In this document: in pieces, positions 56,974 to 64,000 of the stretch | Numbering within the stretch: position 1 is the first letter of the stretch | Layout of the letters: each line of letters starts with the position of its first letter | From: Oscillospiraceae bacterium | Lineage (GTDB): Bacteria; Bacillota; Clostridia; Oscillospirales; Oscillospiraceae | Direction: 5' to 3' | Assembly: GCA_015068325.1 (NCBI GenBank) | Contig: SVKQ01000020.1 | Coordinates: 1 to 64,000, forward strand | DNA: 64,000 bases | Notes under the pieces: generated by a model | Told to the model about the DNA's origin: nothing | What the model saw: only the letters and a program-made list of their open reading frames with translations | Databases searched by the model: none | Made by a program: the position numbers and the translations under genes

Positions 56974-57564
56974 TCACGCCGTCAGTGTCTCCAGCTGACG
57001 CTGCACGCTGTCCTCGCAGGAGCGCATGGCCAAGATGGTACGCTCCATCAGCTCCTCCAGCGTCCAGCCCAGGCGCTCGGCCCCGGTGGCGATCACCTCA
57101 CGGGAACAGCCGGCGGCGAACTTCTTGTCCTTGAACTTCTTCTTCAGGCTTTTGACCTCCATATCCTGCACGCTGCGGCTGGGACGCATCAGCGCAGCGG
57201 CGCCGATGAGGCCGGTGAGCTCGTCGGCGGCGAAGAGCACCTTCTCCATCAGGTGGATGGGCTCCACGTCGCTGCAGATCCCGTAGCCGTGGGAGCAGAC
57301 GGCGCGGATGAAATCCTCCCCGCAGCCGGCCTCGGCCAACAGACGGGGCGCCACCTGGCAGTGCTGCTCCGGCCAACGCTCAAAGTCGATGTCGTGGAGC
57401 AGGCCTACCGTGGCCCAAAAGTCCGCCTCGTCGCCGTAGCCCAGCTCGCCGGCGTACCAGCGCATGACCCCCTCCACCGTCAGCGAATGCTGGAGGTGGA
57501 AGGGCTCCTTGTTATACGTCTGCAGCGCCTCCAGCGCCGTCTGACGGTCGATGCATTCTCTCAT
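56974..57564 (-). CDS. HD-domain protein (HDIG-type hydrolase)
   Basis: This 196-residue protein has the HD metal-site pattern: first His in FHLQHSLTV, the LLHDIDFE pair, then ICSHGYG and later the Asp in LFAADELTGLI. Such proteins hydrolyse phosphate esters, often of nucleotides; the substrate is unknown. A charged helix (LKKKFKDKKF) follows the HD core. It is monocistronic, with its own promoter at 57609-57637 overlapping the end of the upstream gene. Confidence 0.85.
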   Translation of the reverse strand: MRECIDRQTALEALQTYNKEPFHLQHSLTVEGVMRWYAGELGYGDEADFWATVGLLHDIDFERWPEQHCQVAPRLLAEAGCGEDFIRAVCSHGYGICSDVEPIHLMEKVLFAADELTGLIGAAALMRPSRSVQDMEVKSLKKKFKDKKFAAGCSREVIATGAERLGWTLEELMERTILAMRSCEDSVQRQLETLTA

Positions 57565-57608
57565 CCGTACAGCCTCCCTGTGGCGGCGGTGCCGCCTGTT
57601 TTTTCCAT

Positions 57609-57637
57609 AGTATAGCAGGTTGTTCCCTACTGCGCAA
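57609..57637 (-). promoter_or_regulatory. Promoter of the HD-domain gene
   Basis: The minus strand has -35 TTGCGC (57632-57637), a 17-bp spacer and -10 TATACT (57609-57614). The -35 box lies within the last codons of the upstream gene. Confidence 0.65.
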
Positions 57638-58214
57638 GTCTGTTTTCCAGCAGGCGCAGGACCACCCGGGCCCGGCGGCGATCCTCCTCCGCCAGTTCTG
57701 TCAGCGTCTCGGCGGCGCAGGCATCCGTCGCGGAGGCGGCCCAGCGGTCATACTTCTCCGCCGAGGCCAACTCCTCCCGGTATCGCCGCCGCAAAAACGG
57801 CTGCAGAGGCTCCGCCGGCGCCGGCGCCGGTGGACGGAGCGGCGCATCATCCCGTCCCGTCTCCATATAATAGAGGCTACGGAGCCGCCGGATCTGTCGC
57901 CCCAATTCGCGGCTCAGCTGCTCCAGTCCGCGACCAACAGGCCCGCCGGCCCGGTGGGCCTGGCGCAGATACGCCTGACGGGCCTGCTCCTTTTGCCCGA
58001 TAGCCAGGCGCAGCGCCTCCGCCTCTGTGATCTCTCTGGTAGCGGGCCGCGGCGGCGGGGCCGGCGGCGGTACCGGACGACCGGGCCTTGCGCCGGGTGC
58101 CGGACGGCGGTTCGGACGTCCGGGCCGTTCCTCCGGATACGGGTCCAGCTCCGGCGCCACACGGCGCCACACATCAGCGGCGCGGCGGCGGTCCATGCTT
58201 TCTCGCTGTTCCAT
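57627..58214 (-). CDS. Pro/Arg-rich protein with ferritin-like C-terminal helices
   Basis: This 195-residue protein is not firmly recognised. The first 60 residues are very rich in Pro and Arg. Helices with ferritin-like spacing follow (EAEALRLAIGQKEQARQAYL near 65-85, then YREELASAEKYDRWAASAT and AAETLTELAEEDRRRARVVL near the end). Pairs of Glu could make a diiron-like site, but the match to rubrerythrin-type domains is weak. I start at the second ATG (58214), seven bases after GGAGG; the first is one codon upstream. It is divergent from the SufC-like gene. Confidence 0.6.
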   Translation of the reverse strand: MEQRESMDRRRAADVWRRVAPELDPYPEERPGRPNRRPAPGARPGRPVPPPAPPPRPATREITEAEALRLAIGQKEQARQAYLRQAHRAGGPVGRGLEQLSRELGRQIRRLRSLYYMETGRDDAPLRPPAPAPAEPLQPFLRRRYREELASAEKYDRWAASATDACAAETLTELAEEDRRRARVVLRLLENRLAQ

Positions 58215-58264
58215 CATCTCACCTCCCCACCATCCTATGCCGCCGGAGAAGGCCGGTTTACCTA

Positions 58265-58293
58265 TTGCTTTTTCGCTTTTCTTCTGTTAAACT
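58265..58293 (+). promoter_or_regulatory. Possible promoter of the SufC/SufB-like pair
   Basis: The plus strand has -35 TTGCTT (58265-58270), a 17-bp T-rich spacer and -10 TAAACT (58288-58293). A small hairpin near 58313-58331 precedes the ribosome site. Confidence 0.5.
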
Positions 58294-58349
58294 ATTTTAA
58301 TTGGACCGACACCATCGCCGGGCCATCGGCGCCCAAAGGAGGACCCACC

Positions 58350-59090
58350 ATGCTGGAACTGAAGAACATCTCATACCATGTCTCCGCCCCTGAGGGGGAG
58401 ATGGACATTCTGAAGCACATCGACCTGACGATACCGGACCGGCAGCTGCTGGTCTTTACCGGGCCCAACGGCGGCAGCAAGACCACGCTGGCGCGGCTCA
58501 TCATGGGGCTGATCCGTCCCACCGACGGGCGGATCCTGTATAACGGAGAGGACATCACCGACCTGGACATCACGGCGCGAGCCCGGCTGGGCATCAGCTA
58601 CGGTTTCCAGCAGCCGCCCCGCTTCAAGGGTATCACGGTGCAAAACCTGCTGCAGGTGGCCGCCGGCACGGAGAAGCTGAGCAAGGACCGTTGTTGTGAA
58701 TACCTGACCGGTGTAGGCCTGTGCGCCAACGACTATCTGGACCGGGAGGTGGATGCCTCCCTCTCCGGCGGCGAGGTCAAGCGCATCGAGATTGCCACCA
58801 TCCTGGCCCGAAACAGCCGGTTTATGATCTTTGACGAGCCGGAGGCCGGCATCGACCTGTGGTCCTTCGCCCGGCTGACGGAGACCTTTGAGCAGATCCA
58901 CAACCGGCGCGATGCCACCATGGTCATCATCTCCCACCAGGAGCGGATCATCCGTTTGGCCGACCGGATCATCGTGGTGGCCGGCGGGCAGATCTCTCAC
59001 CAGGGTACCGCGGAGGAGATCTTCCCCTTGATCCTGGCCGACACCCGGGGCAGCTGCCCCGTACTGAGCCGAAAGGAGGCCGCTGTATGA
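58350..59090 (+). CDS. SufC-like ATPase of a two-gene Fe-S assembly system
   Basis: This 246-residue ABC-type ATPase is SufC-like: Walker A GPNGGSKTT (38-46), Q-loop in GFQQPPRF, signature LSGGE, and Walker B IFDEPEAGIDL. The sixth Walker A position is Ser where Gly is usual. SufC powers the SufBC(D) scaffold that builds iron-sulfur clusters. It is followed, with a 4-base overlap, by a single SufB/D-like gene, and no sufS, sufU, sufD or second sufB is present. AAAGGAGG precedes the ATG. Confidence 0.9.
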   Translation: MLELKNISYHVSAPEGEMDILKHIDLTIPDRQLLVFTGPNGGSKTTLARLIMGLIRPTDGRILYNGEDITDLDITARARLGISYGFQQPPRFKGITVQNLLQVAAGTEKLSKDRCCEYLTGVGLCANDYLDREVDASLSGGEVKRIEIATILARNSRFMIFDEPEAGIDLWSFARLTETFEQIHNRRDATMVIISHQERIIRLADRIIVVAGGQISHQGTAEEIFPLILADTRGSCPVLSRKEAAV

Positions 59091-60013
59091 TCACCGAGAT
59101 CGACGCTAGGCTGTTGGAAAAGATCGCCGATCTGACCGGCAAGCCGGTGGGCGCCATCAACATCCGCAAGGACAGCGGCTGTGAGGCGCGCCAGTCCACC
59201 GAGCACATCGAGATCACCGGCAAAACGGACAAGCCCGGCATCGACATCCGCATCAAGCCCGGCACAAAGGGTGAAAAGTGCTATATTCCCGTCATCATCA
59301 GCAGGACCGGCCTCACCGAGATGGTGTACAATGACTTCTATGTGGGCGACGACAGCGACGTGGAGATCGTGGCCGGCTGCGGCATCCACAACTCCGGCTG
59401 CGACGAGAGCCGCCACGACGGCGTGCACACCTTCTATATCGGCAAAAACTGCCGCGTCCGCTACGCCGAAAAGCACTACGGCGAGAACGACCCGGACCAG
59501 ACCGGCAAAAACGTCATGAACCCCCAGACCATCGTCTATTTGGGCGAGGGATCCACCATGGAGATGGACACCGTGCAGATCCGCGGCATCGACTCTACCA
59601 AGCGCTTTACCAAATTCGTGTGCGAGGCGGGCAGTGAGGTGGTGGTCACCGAGCGGCTGCTGACCCACGGCGTGCAGGTGGCTGAGAGCGACATGGAGAT
59701 CGAGCTCAACGGCGTCGACGCCCGGGGCCGTGTCATCTCCCGCTCCGTGGCCCAGGACCGGTCGGAGCAGGTGTTTTACCCCCGCATGGTGGGCAACGCC
59801 CAGTGCTTCGGCCATGTGCAGTGCGACTCTATCATCATGGGTGAGGCAAGGGTCAAGTCCATCCCCGCCATCGCCGCCAACTGCACAGATGCCCAGTTGA
59901 TCCACGAGGCCGCCATCGGCAAGATCGCCGGTGACCAGCTGCTGAAGCTGGAGACGCTGGGCTTGTCGCCGGAGGAGGCGGAGGAGACCATCCTCAACGG
60001 CTTCCTGGCCTGA
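59087..60013 (+). CDS. SufB/SufD-like scaffold protein
   Basis: This 308-residue protein has the beta-helix core of the SufB/SufD family (VYNDFYVGDDSDVEIVAGCG, then SVAQDRSEQVFYPRMVG) and the C-terminal helical segment that binds SufC (HEAAIGKIAGDQLLKLETLG). It is shorter than SufB of the full Suf operon (about 470). The cysteines at CGIHNSGC are candidates for cluster binding. With the preceding SufC-like ATPase it forms the minimal two-gene cassette described as SUF-like minimal systems; its start overlaps the sufC-like stop. Confidence 0.88.
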   Translation: MITEIDARLLEKIADLTGKPVGAINIRKDSGCEARQSTEHIEITGKTDKPGIDIRIKPGTKGEKCYIPVIISRTGLTEMVYNDFYVGDDSDVEIVAGCGIHNSGCDESRHDGVHTFYIGKNCRVRYAEKHYGENDPDQTGKNVMNPQTIVYLGEGSTMEMDTVQIRGIDSTKRFTKFVCEAGSEVVVTERLLTHGVQVAESDMEIELNGVDARGRVISRSVAQDRSEQVFYPRMVGNAQCFGHVQCDSIIMGEARVKSIPAIAANCTDAQLIHEAAIGKIAGDQLLKLETLGLSPEEAEETILNGFLA

Positions 60014-60035
60014 CAACGCGCAACAGGAGCAAGCG

Positions 60036-60069
60036 AAAAAAGCCGTCCCCCGGTGGGGACGGCTTTTTT
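60036..60069. terminator. Bidirectional terminator
   Basis: Arms aaaaaagccgtcccc and complement (60036-60050 with 60055-60069) lie between the SufB-like gene and the convergent zinc-ribbon gene. Confidence 0.9.
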
Positions 60070-60087
60070 CCGTATGTACCTGTGGGA

Positions 60088-60525
60088 TTACTCCTCTTTG
60101 GCGTCCATGGGGGCGCCGCAGTCGGGGCAGAATTTGCTGTTGGACACCGCGCCGCAGACGGGGCAGGTCTTCAGCTCAGGGATCTCCTCCGCCGCCTCAA
60201 CGACCTTCTCCACAGTCTCCTCCACGGCCTCCTCAGCCTTGGTGCTCAGCTCGGCGATCTTCGCCTTGGAGGCATTGATAGCAGCCACCACGTCCTTGAC
60301 GGCATCGGGGACCTCGCCCTCGAACTCGGAGACGAACCACTCGCCGATGGCCTTGTAGTTCTTCTCCACCTCCCGCTGCTCAGTGGCGATAGCCATCTTG
60401 GTCTTGGCGGTCTCGGATGCGTTCTTCGCCTTCTCGGCGGCTACCTCCGCGATGTCCTTTGCCTTCTCACTGGCGACGCCGGCCAGATCCTTTGCCTTTT
60501 TGGTCAGTTCTTCAAAAATTGCCAT
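60088..60525 (-). CDS. Coiled-coil protein with C-terminal zinc ribbon
   Basis: This 145-residue protein starts with lysine/alanine-rich repeats (KAKDLAGVASEKAKDIAEVAAEKAK), which look like LEA-type or coiled-coil helices. An acidic helical middle follows, and it ends in a zinc ribbon (CPVCGAVSNSKFCPDCG). No function is known. It may be a small scaffold or stress protein. It has its own clear promoter at 60569-60597 and lies between convergent and parallel genes without operon partners. Confidence 0.8.
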   Translation of the reverse strand: MAIFEELTKKAKDLAGVASEKAKDIAEVAAEKAKNASETAKTKMAIATEQREVEKNYKAIGEWFVSEFEGEVPDAVKDVVAAINASKAKIAELSTKAEEAVEETVEKVVEAAEEIPELKTCPVCGAVSNSKFCPDCGAPMDAKEE

Positions 60526-60568
60526 ATGGATCGCTCCTTTCCCACTCGTGTCTGTTCAGGTTGGGCCG

Positions 60569-60597
60569 ATTATACTGCATTTCCCCGCTGGGCGCAA
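60569..60597 (-). promoter_or_regulatory. Promoter of the zinc-ribbon coiled-coil gene
   Basis: The minus strand has -35 TTGCGC (60592-60597), a 17-bp spacer and a perfect -10 TATAAT (60569-60574). Confidence 0.75.
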
Positions 60598-60638
60598 GGG
60601 CCGACGGCGGAAATTTACACTCTCTTAAAAAACGCCCG

Positions 60639-62132
60639 TCAGTGCTCAATCCAGTCGGCTGCGCGCTGCACGGCCCGCTTCCACAACCGGTACTCCCGGT
60701 CACAGTCGGACTGGACCCGCTCCGGCCGGAATACCCGCTGGCTGCGCCGCAGGGACGCCAGCTCCTCCAGACTGCTCCACACGCCGCAGCTCAGGCCTGC
60801 CAGCGCCGCCGCGCCGAAGGCGGTGGTCTCCACCATGGTGGGGCGGTCCACCTCGATGCGCAACAGATCCGCCTGCATCTGCAGCAGGATGTCGCTGACG
60901 CTGGCTCCGCCGTCCACCTGCAGGCGGGTGATGTCCCGGCCCGCATCCTGCCGCATGGCCAGCATCAAATCGGTGACCTGACAGGCGATGCACGCCAGCA
61001 CGGCCCGGGCGATGTGGGCCCGGTTGGTGCCGCGGGTGATGCCCAGGATGGCGCCGCGGGCGTACATGTCCCAATAGGGCGCGCCCAGACCGGTGAAGGC
61101 CGGCACCACCACCACGCCGCCGCTGTCGCTCACTGTGGCGGCCAGGGTGTTGATCTCCGGCGCCGAGTCGATAAGACCCAGTTCGTCCCGGATCCACTGG
61201 ATGGTGCTGCCGCCGTTGAAGACGCTGCCCTCCAACACATAGGTGGTCTGTCCGTTCACCTGCCAGCCCACGGAGCTGACCAGCCCCGCCCGGCTGCGCA
61301 CCGGCCTGTCGCCCACGTTCATCAGCGTAAAGCAGCCGGTACCGTAGGTGTTCTTGGCATCGCCCGGGTGGAAGCAGGCCTGGCCGAACAGCGCGGCCTG
61401 CTGGTCGCCGGCCGCGCCGCACACCGGTACACCTGCCAGCTTCTCCAGCCCGGGGATGTCCGGCTTCACACAGCCGTAAATCTGGCTGTTGCCCACCGGC
61501 TCGGGCAGCACGCTCATGGGGATGTCCAGCAGGGTGCACAGCTCCTCGTCCCAGCACAGGTCGTGGATGTTGAAGAGCATGGTACGGCTGGCGTTGGAAT
61601 AGTCGGTGACATGGCGGCCCGTCAGAAGCCAGATGAGCCATGTCTCCACCGTGCCGAACAGCAGCTCGCCCCGCTCGGCCCGCTCCCGGGCGCCGGGCAC
61701 GTTGTCCAGGATCCAGCGGATCTTGGTGCCGGAAAAATAGGCGTCAATCAGCAGACCGGTGGCGGTCTCCACCCGCTCGGTGAGACCCAGGCGTTTGAGC
61801 TCCTCGCACAGTTCCGCCGTGCGGCGGCACTGCCACACGATGGCGTTGTACACCGGTTCGCCGGTATTCTTGTCCCACAGGATGGTGGTCTCCCGCTGGT
61901 TCGTGACGCCGATGCCGGCGATGTCACCGGGGGCGAAATCGGAGATGGCCTCCATGGCCGCCAGCCGCTCGCTGTTCCAGATGTTCATGGGGTCGTGCTC
62001 CACCCAGCCCGCCTGTGGATAGATCTGGCGGAAGGGATGCTGCGCCATGGCGGCGATCTGCCCCTGCCGGTCAAAGACGATGGCACGGGAGCTGGTCGTG
62101 CCCTGATCCAATGCCAAGATATAGCTTCCCAT
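60639..62132 (-). CDS. glpK: Glycerol kinase
   Basis: This 497-residue FGGY-family kinase phosphorylates glycerol to glycerol-3-phosphate in the cytoplasm. The opening (LALDQGTTSSRAIVFD), the substrate segment GVTNQRETTILWDK, the middle GAAGDQQAALFGQ and the C-terminal QVDGGASVSDILLQMQADLL are all standard for GlpK. Full length is present. No glpF, glpD or regulator is adjacent. GGAGG precedes the ATG. It is divergent from the lysophospholipase-like gene, which could release glycerol from lipids. Confidence 0.96.
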   Translation of the reverse strand: MGSYILALDQGTTSSRAIVFDRQGQIAAMAQHPFRQIYPQAGWVEHDPMNIWNSERLAAMEAISDFAPGDIAGIGVTNQRETTILWDKNTGEPVYNAIVWQCRRTAELCEELKRLGLTERVETATGLLIDAYFSGTKIRWILDNVPGARERAERGELLFGTVETWLIWLLTGRHVTDYSNASRTMLFNIHDLCWDEELCTLLDIPMSVLPEPVGNSQIYGCVKPDIPGLEKLAGVPVCGAAGDQQAALFGQACFHPGDAKNTYGTGCFTLMNVGDRPVRSRAGLVSSVGWQVNGQTTYVLEGSVFNGGSTIQWIRDELGLIDSAPEINTLAATVSDSGGVVVVPAFTGLGAPYWDMYARGAILGITRGTNRAHIARAVLACIACQVTDLMLAMRQDAGRDITRLQVDGGASVSDILLQMQADLLRIEVDRPTMVETTAFGAAALAGLSCGVWSSLEELASLRRSQRVFRPERVQSDCDREYRLWKRAVQRAADWIEH

Positions 62133-62144
62133 GGTAACCTCCTC

Positions 62145-62173
62145 TTTTCAACCGCAGCAAAACGTGGTATACT
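62145..62173 (+). promoter_or_regulatory. Possible promoter of the lysophospholipase-like gene
   Basis: The plus strand has -35 TTTTCA (62145-62150), a 17-bp spacer and -10 TATACT (62168-62173), in the 95-bp gap between divergent genes. Confidence 0.5.
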
Positions 62174-62227
62174 ATCTGGTGATCAGGATGCTCTTTTTTA
62201 TCATAACACAGAACAGGAGGTTTTTCC

Positions 62228-63163
62228 ATGACAAATATGCAAGATTTTACGTTTCTCTCCTCCGACGGGAAAACATCTCTGCACGGCATGTCCTGGGTTC
62301 CGGAGGGGCGCGACATCATCGGCGTGCTGCAGATCGCCCACGGCGTAGCGGAGCACATCGCCCGCTATGACGGCTTCGCCCGCTTCCTCAACGAGCAGGG
62401 TATCGCCGTGGTGGGGCACGACCACCTGGGCCATGGTCAGTCCGTCACCGCCAACGGCACACCCGTCTATTTCGGCGACGGCAACACCTGGGACACAGTG
62501 GTGGACGACCTGTACACCCTGCATCTGCGCATCAAGGAGCGGTTTCCCGACGCACCGCTGTTCCTGATGGGCCACTCCATGGGCTCCTTCCTGGCCCGCA
62601 CCTATCTGATCCGCTATCCCGGCACCGTGCGCGCCGCCATCATCATGGGCACCGGCTGGCAGAACGAGGCCACCCTCGCCGCCGGGCTGGCCGTGGCCAA
62701 AATCATCATCAACCGCAGCGGCGAGGACGCTGTCAGCGATCTGGTGACCAACCTGGCCTTCGGCTCCTATAACAAGGCCTTTGCCCCCAACCGGACGCCG
62801 GTGGACTGGCTCAGCGCCGACAGCGACAACGTGGATCGCTATGTGGCCGATCCCCTGTGCGGCCAGCCAGCCACGGTGGGGCTGTTCCGCCAGATGCTCA
62901 CCGGCATCCGCTTCAACCAGCGCGGCGAAAATCTGCGTAAGATGGACAAGGACATGCCCGTGCTGTTCATCTCCGGAGAGAAGGACCCGGTGGGCAGCAT
63001 GATGAAGGGCGTGATCCGCTCCCGGGACGCTTTTCGCAGTGCCGGCATGCGGGACGTAACGCTGCTCTCCTACGCCGGGCTGCGCCATGAGATCCTCAAC
63101 GAGGCCGCCCAGCAGCAGACGGTGTACGACGACATCTGGAGCTGGCTGAAGAAATACTGCTGA
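62228..63163 (+). CDS. Alpha/beta hydrolase, lysophospholipase/monoacylglycerol lipase-like
   Basis: This 311-residue hydrolase has the oxyanion region ([20 protein letters not shown]), the segment [11 protein letters not shown] and the nucleophile elbow GHSMGS. The acid lies in ISGEKDPVG and the His in GLRHEIL. The pattern is that of PldB/monoglyceride lipase proteins acting on short or mono-acyl lipids in the cytoplasm. A good ACAGGAGG ribosome site precedes the ATG. The uracil-DNA glycosylase gene follows 14 bases later, probably on the same transcript. Confidence 0.9.
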   Translation: MTNMQDFTFLSSDGKTSLHGMSWVPEGRDIIGVLQIAHGVAEHIARYDGFARFLNEQGIAVVGHDHLGHGQSVTANGTPVYFGDGNTWDTVVDDLYTLHLRIKERFPDAPLFLMGHSMGSFLARTYLIRYPGTVRAAIIMGTGWQNEATLAAGLAVAKIIINRSGEDAVSDLVTNLAFGSYNKAFAPNRTPVDWLSADSDNVDRYVADPLCGQPATVGLFRQMLTGIRFNQRGENLRKMDKDMPVLFISGEKDPVGSMMKGVIRSRDAFRSAGMRDVTLLSYAGLRHEILNEAAQQQTVYDDIWSWLKKYC

Positions 63164-63177
63164 CGGAGGAGACGACC

Positions 63178-63756
63178 ATGAGCGAGTGGGAGGCGCTGCG
63201 GCAGCAGTGCATGAGCTGCCGGGCCTGCGCCCTGGCGGAGACGCGCACCAACGTGGTGTTCGGCGTGGGCACGCCGGAGGCGGAGGTGCTGTTCATCGGT
63301 GAGGGTCCCGGCGCCAACGAGGATGCCCAAGGCGAGCCCTTCGTGGGCCGGGCCGGCAAGCTGCTGGACGACATGCTGGCCATGATCGGCCTGGACCGGA
63401 CAAAGATCTATATCACGAACTCCGTCAAGTGCCGCCCGCCCCAGAACCGGGACCCGCTGAACACGGAGAAAGACGCCTGCCGCGGCTATCTGAAGCGGCA
63501 GATCGAGCTGATGCGGCCCAAGATCATCGTGTGCCTGGGGCGCATCAGCGCCGCGGAGCTCATCAAGGAGGACTTCAAGATCTCTCAGGAGCACGGCCAG
63601 TTTTTCGAGAAGGGCGGCATCCAGATGATGGCCCTGTACCACCCGGCCGCCCTGCTGCGGGACCCCCGGAAGAAGCCGGAGACATTTGAGGACTTGAAGC
63701 GGCTGCAGCAGAAGATCCGGGAGCTCTGCGACCACACACCTATCGAATACGCGTGA
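63178..63756 (+). CDS. Type 4 uracil-DNA glycosylase (4Fe-4S)
   Basis: This 192-residue enzyme removes uracil from DNA. It has the four cluster cysteines of family 4 at 14, 17, 85 and 101 ([15 protein letters not shown], then CRGYL). The active-site motif [17 protein letters not shown] and the C-terminal substrate motif YHPAALLR are present. GGAGGAGA precedes the ATG. It follows the lysophospholipase-like gene by 14 bases, and a hairpin at 63762 ends the unit. It adds to the local need for iron-sulfur clusters. Confidence 0.93.
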   Translation: MSEWEALRQQCMSCRACALAETRTNVVFGVGTPEAEVLFIGEGPGANEDAQGEPFVGRAGKLLDDMLAMIGLDRTKIYITNSVKCRPPQNRDPLNTEKDACRGYLKRQIELMRPKIIVCLGRISAAELIKEDFKISQEHGQFFEKGGIQMMALYHPAALLRDPRKKPETFEDLKRLQQKIRELCDHTPIEYA

Positions 63757-63761
63757 TCGCC

Positions 63762-63790
63762 AGCCGCCGCAGGAGCAAACTGCGGCGGCT
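63762..63790 (+). terminator. Hairpin after the uracil-DNA glycosylase gene
   Basis: Perfect 10-bp arms (63762-63771 with 63781-63790) enclose a nine-base loop. The T-tract after it is poor. Confidence 0.7.
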
Positions 63791-63860
63791 GTTCTGCGAA
63801 GATGCATGGCGCTATTCCGTCTCTTTCCTCATCTGTTACCAATTCTTTACTAATTTTTAA

Positions 63861-63889
63861 TGGACAATCCCTATCCATTGGTATATGTT
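63861..63889 (+). promoter_or_regulatory. Possible promoter of the truncated right-edge gene
   Basis: The plus strand has -35 TGGACA (63861-63866), a 17-bp spacer and -10 TATGTT (63884-63889). Confidence 0.5.
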
Positions 63890-63937
63890 ATTTATATCCG
63901 CCGTTTTCCGGCGCAAATCATTTTCCGGAGCATCGTT

Positions 63938-64000
63938 ATGCAAGTACGCTTTTACCTGGCCCTGTGGGCAGCCAAGCTATCCCAGCCGCTGCTGAAACTT
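63938..64000 (+). CDS. Partial: N-terminus of a probable Mur ligase family protein (MurT-like)
   Basis: Only 21 codons fit in the window (MQVRFYLALWAAKL, then SQPLLKL). This start resembles the N-terminus of MurT, the Mur-ligase-like half of the lipid II isoglutaminyl synthase. It is behind a possible promoter at 63861. No catalytic motif is visible in this fragment, so the family call is provisional. A gatD-like gene next to it beyond the edge would confirm it. Confidence 0.45.
   Translation, partial: MQVRFYLALWAAKLSQPLLKL

Overview
The window looks like an ordinary chromosomal stretch of a GC-rich, endospore-type anaerobic Firmicute, most likely Clostridia of the Oscillospiraceae kind. This is inferred from the gene set and signals, not from a search. 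The evidence is a reverse rubrerythrin plus rubredoxin pair, a T-box leader before thrS, two spore-envelope-type genes (a PdaB-like deacetylase and a LysM-GH18 SleL/YaaH-like enzyme), the YloU-FakA pair, a YerC/YecD repressor, a probable MurT start, and many sigma-A type promoters with 17-bp spacers. Genes are dense on both strands, mostly in short operons separated by strong hairpins. I see no rRNA, CRISPR array, transposase, prophage or plasmid gene.

Layout. 1-590: a minus-strand tRNA cluster (Val, Asp, Phe, Gly) with a near-consensus promoter, and a 21-bp repeat of the tRNA-Gly 3' end at the left edge. 589-2846: yerC, methyltransferase, small membrane protein and hslO operon. 2983-6712: a DUF3298-like protein, trkA and a BrkB-family membrane protein, and an XRE regulator. 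6713-9075: PdaB-like deacetylase, an orphan response regulator with a SARP-like output, and a tiny DivIVA-like coiled coil. 9089-13965: S9 peptidase, flavin reductase and an EF-G paralogue. 14154-19808: a P-type-ATPase-like protein without its catalytic Asp motif, behind rlmB, with divergent ftsH. 19920-26118: tRNA-Leu, rubrerythrin and rubredoxin, mscS-glsB-gamma carbonic anhydrase, uridine phosphorylase, a small lipoprotein and feoB.

26218-35294: LysM-GH18 enzyme, a MarR repressor with a heterodimeric ABC exporter, cdd, feoA, M29 aminopeptidase and a MATE pump. 35435-42700: small alarmone synthetase, small membrane exporter-like protein, Na/Pi cotransporter, metallo-hydrolase, and a TAXI-type TRAP transporter (binding lipoprotein and fused permease). 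43075-51693: T-box-controlled thrS, ychF and a HAD phosphatase, a lipoprotein cyclophilin, a Sel1-repeat membrane protein and HtrA. 51879-60013: FAD oxidoreductase and hydroxyacid dehydrogenase, yloU-fakA, a TIGR04076-like protein, an HD protein, a ferritin-like protein, and a two-gene SufC/SufB-like pair. 60088-64000: zinc-ribbon coiled coil, glpK, a lysophospholipase-like hydrolase, type 4 uracil-DNA glycosylase and the start of a probable Mur ligase (murT).

Several genes fit an anaerobe handling oxygen and iron: reverse rubrerythrin, rubredoxin, flavin reductase, FeoA/FeoB and the minimal Suf pair. Others concern envelope quality control: FtsH, HtrA, BrkB, MscS and the lipoprotein cyclophilin. 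The least explained locus is the degenerate P-type-ATPase-like protein at 14154-16628. Next are the 66-residue DivIVA-like protein with a hairpin between its ribosome site and start, the EF-G paralogue with altered G motifs, and the two-gene Suf-like cassette.
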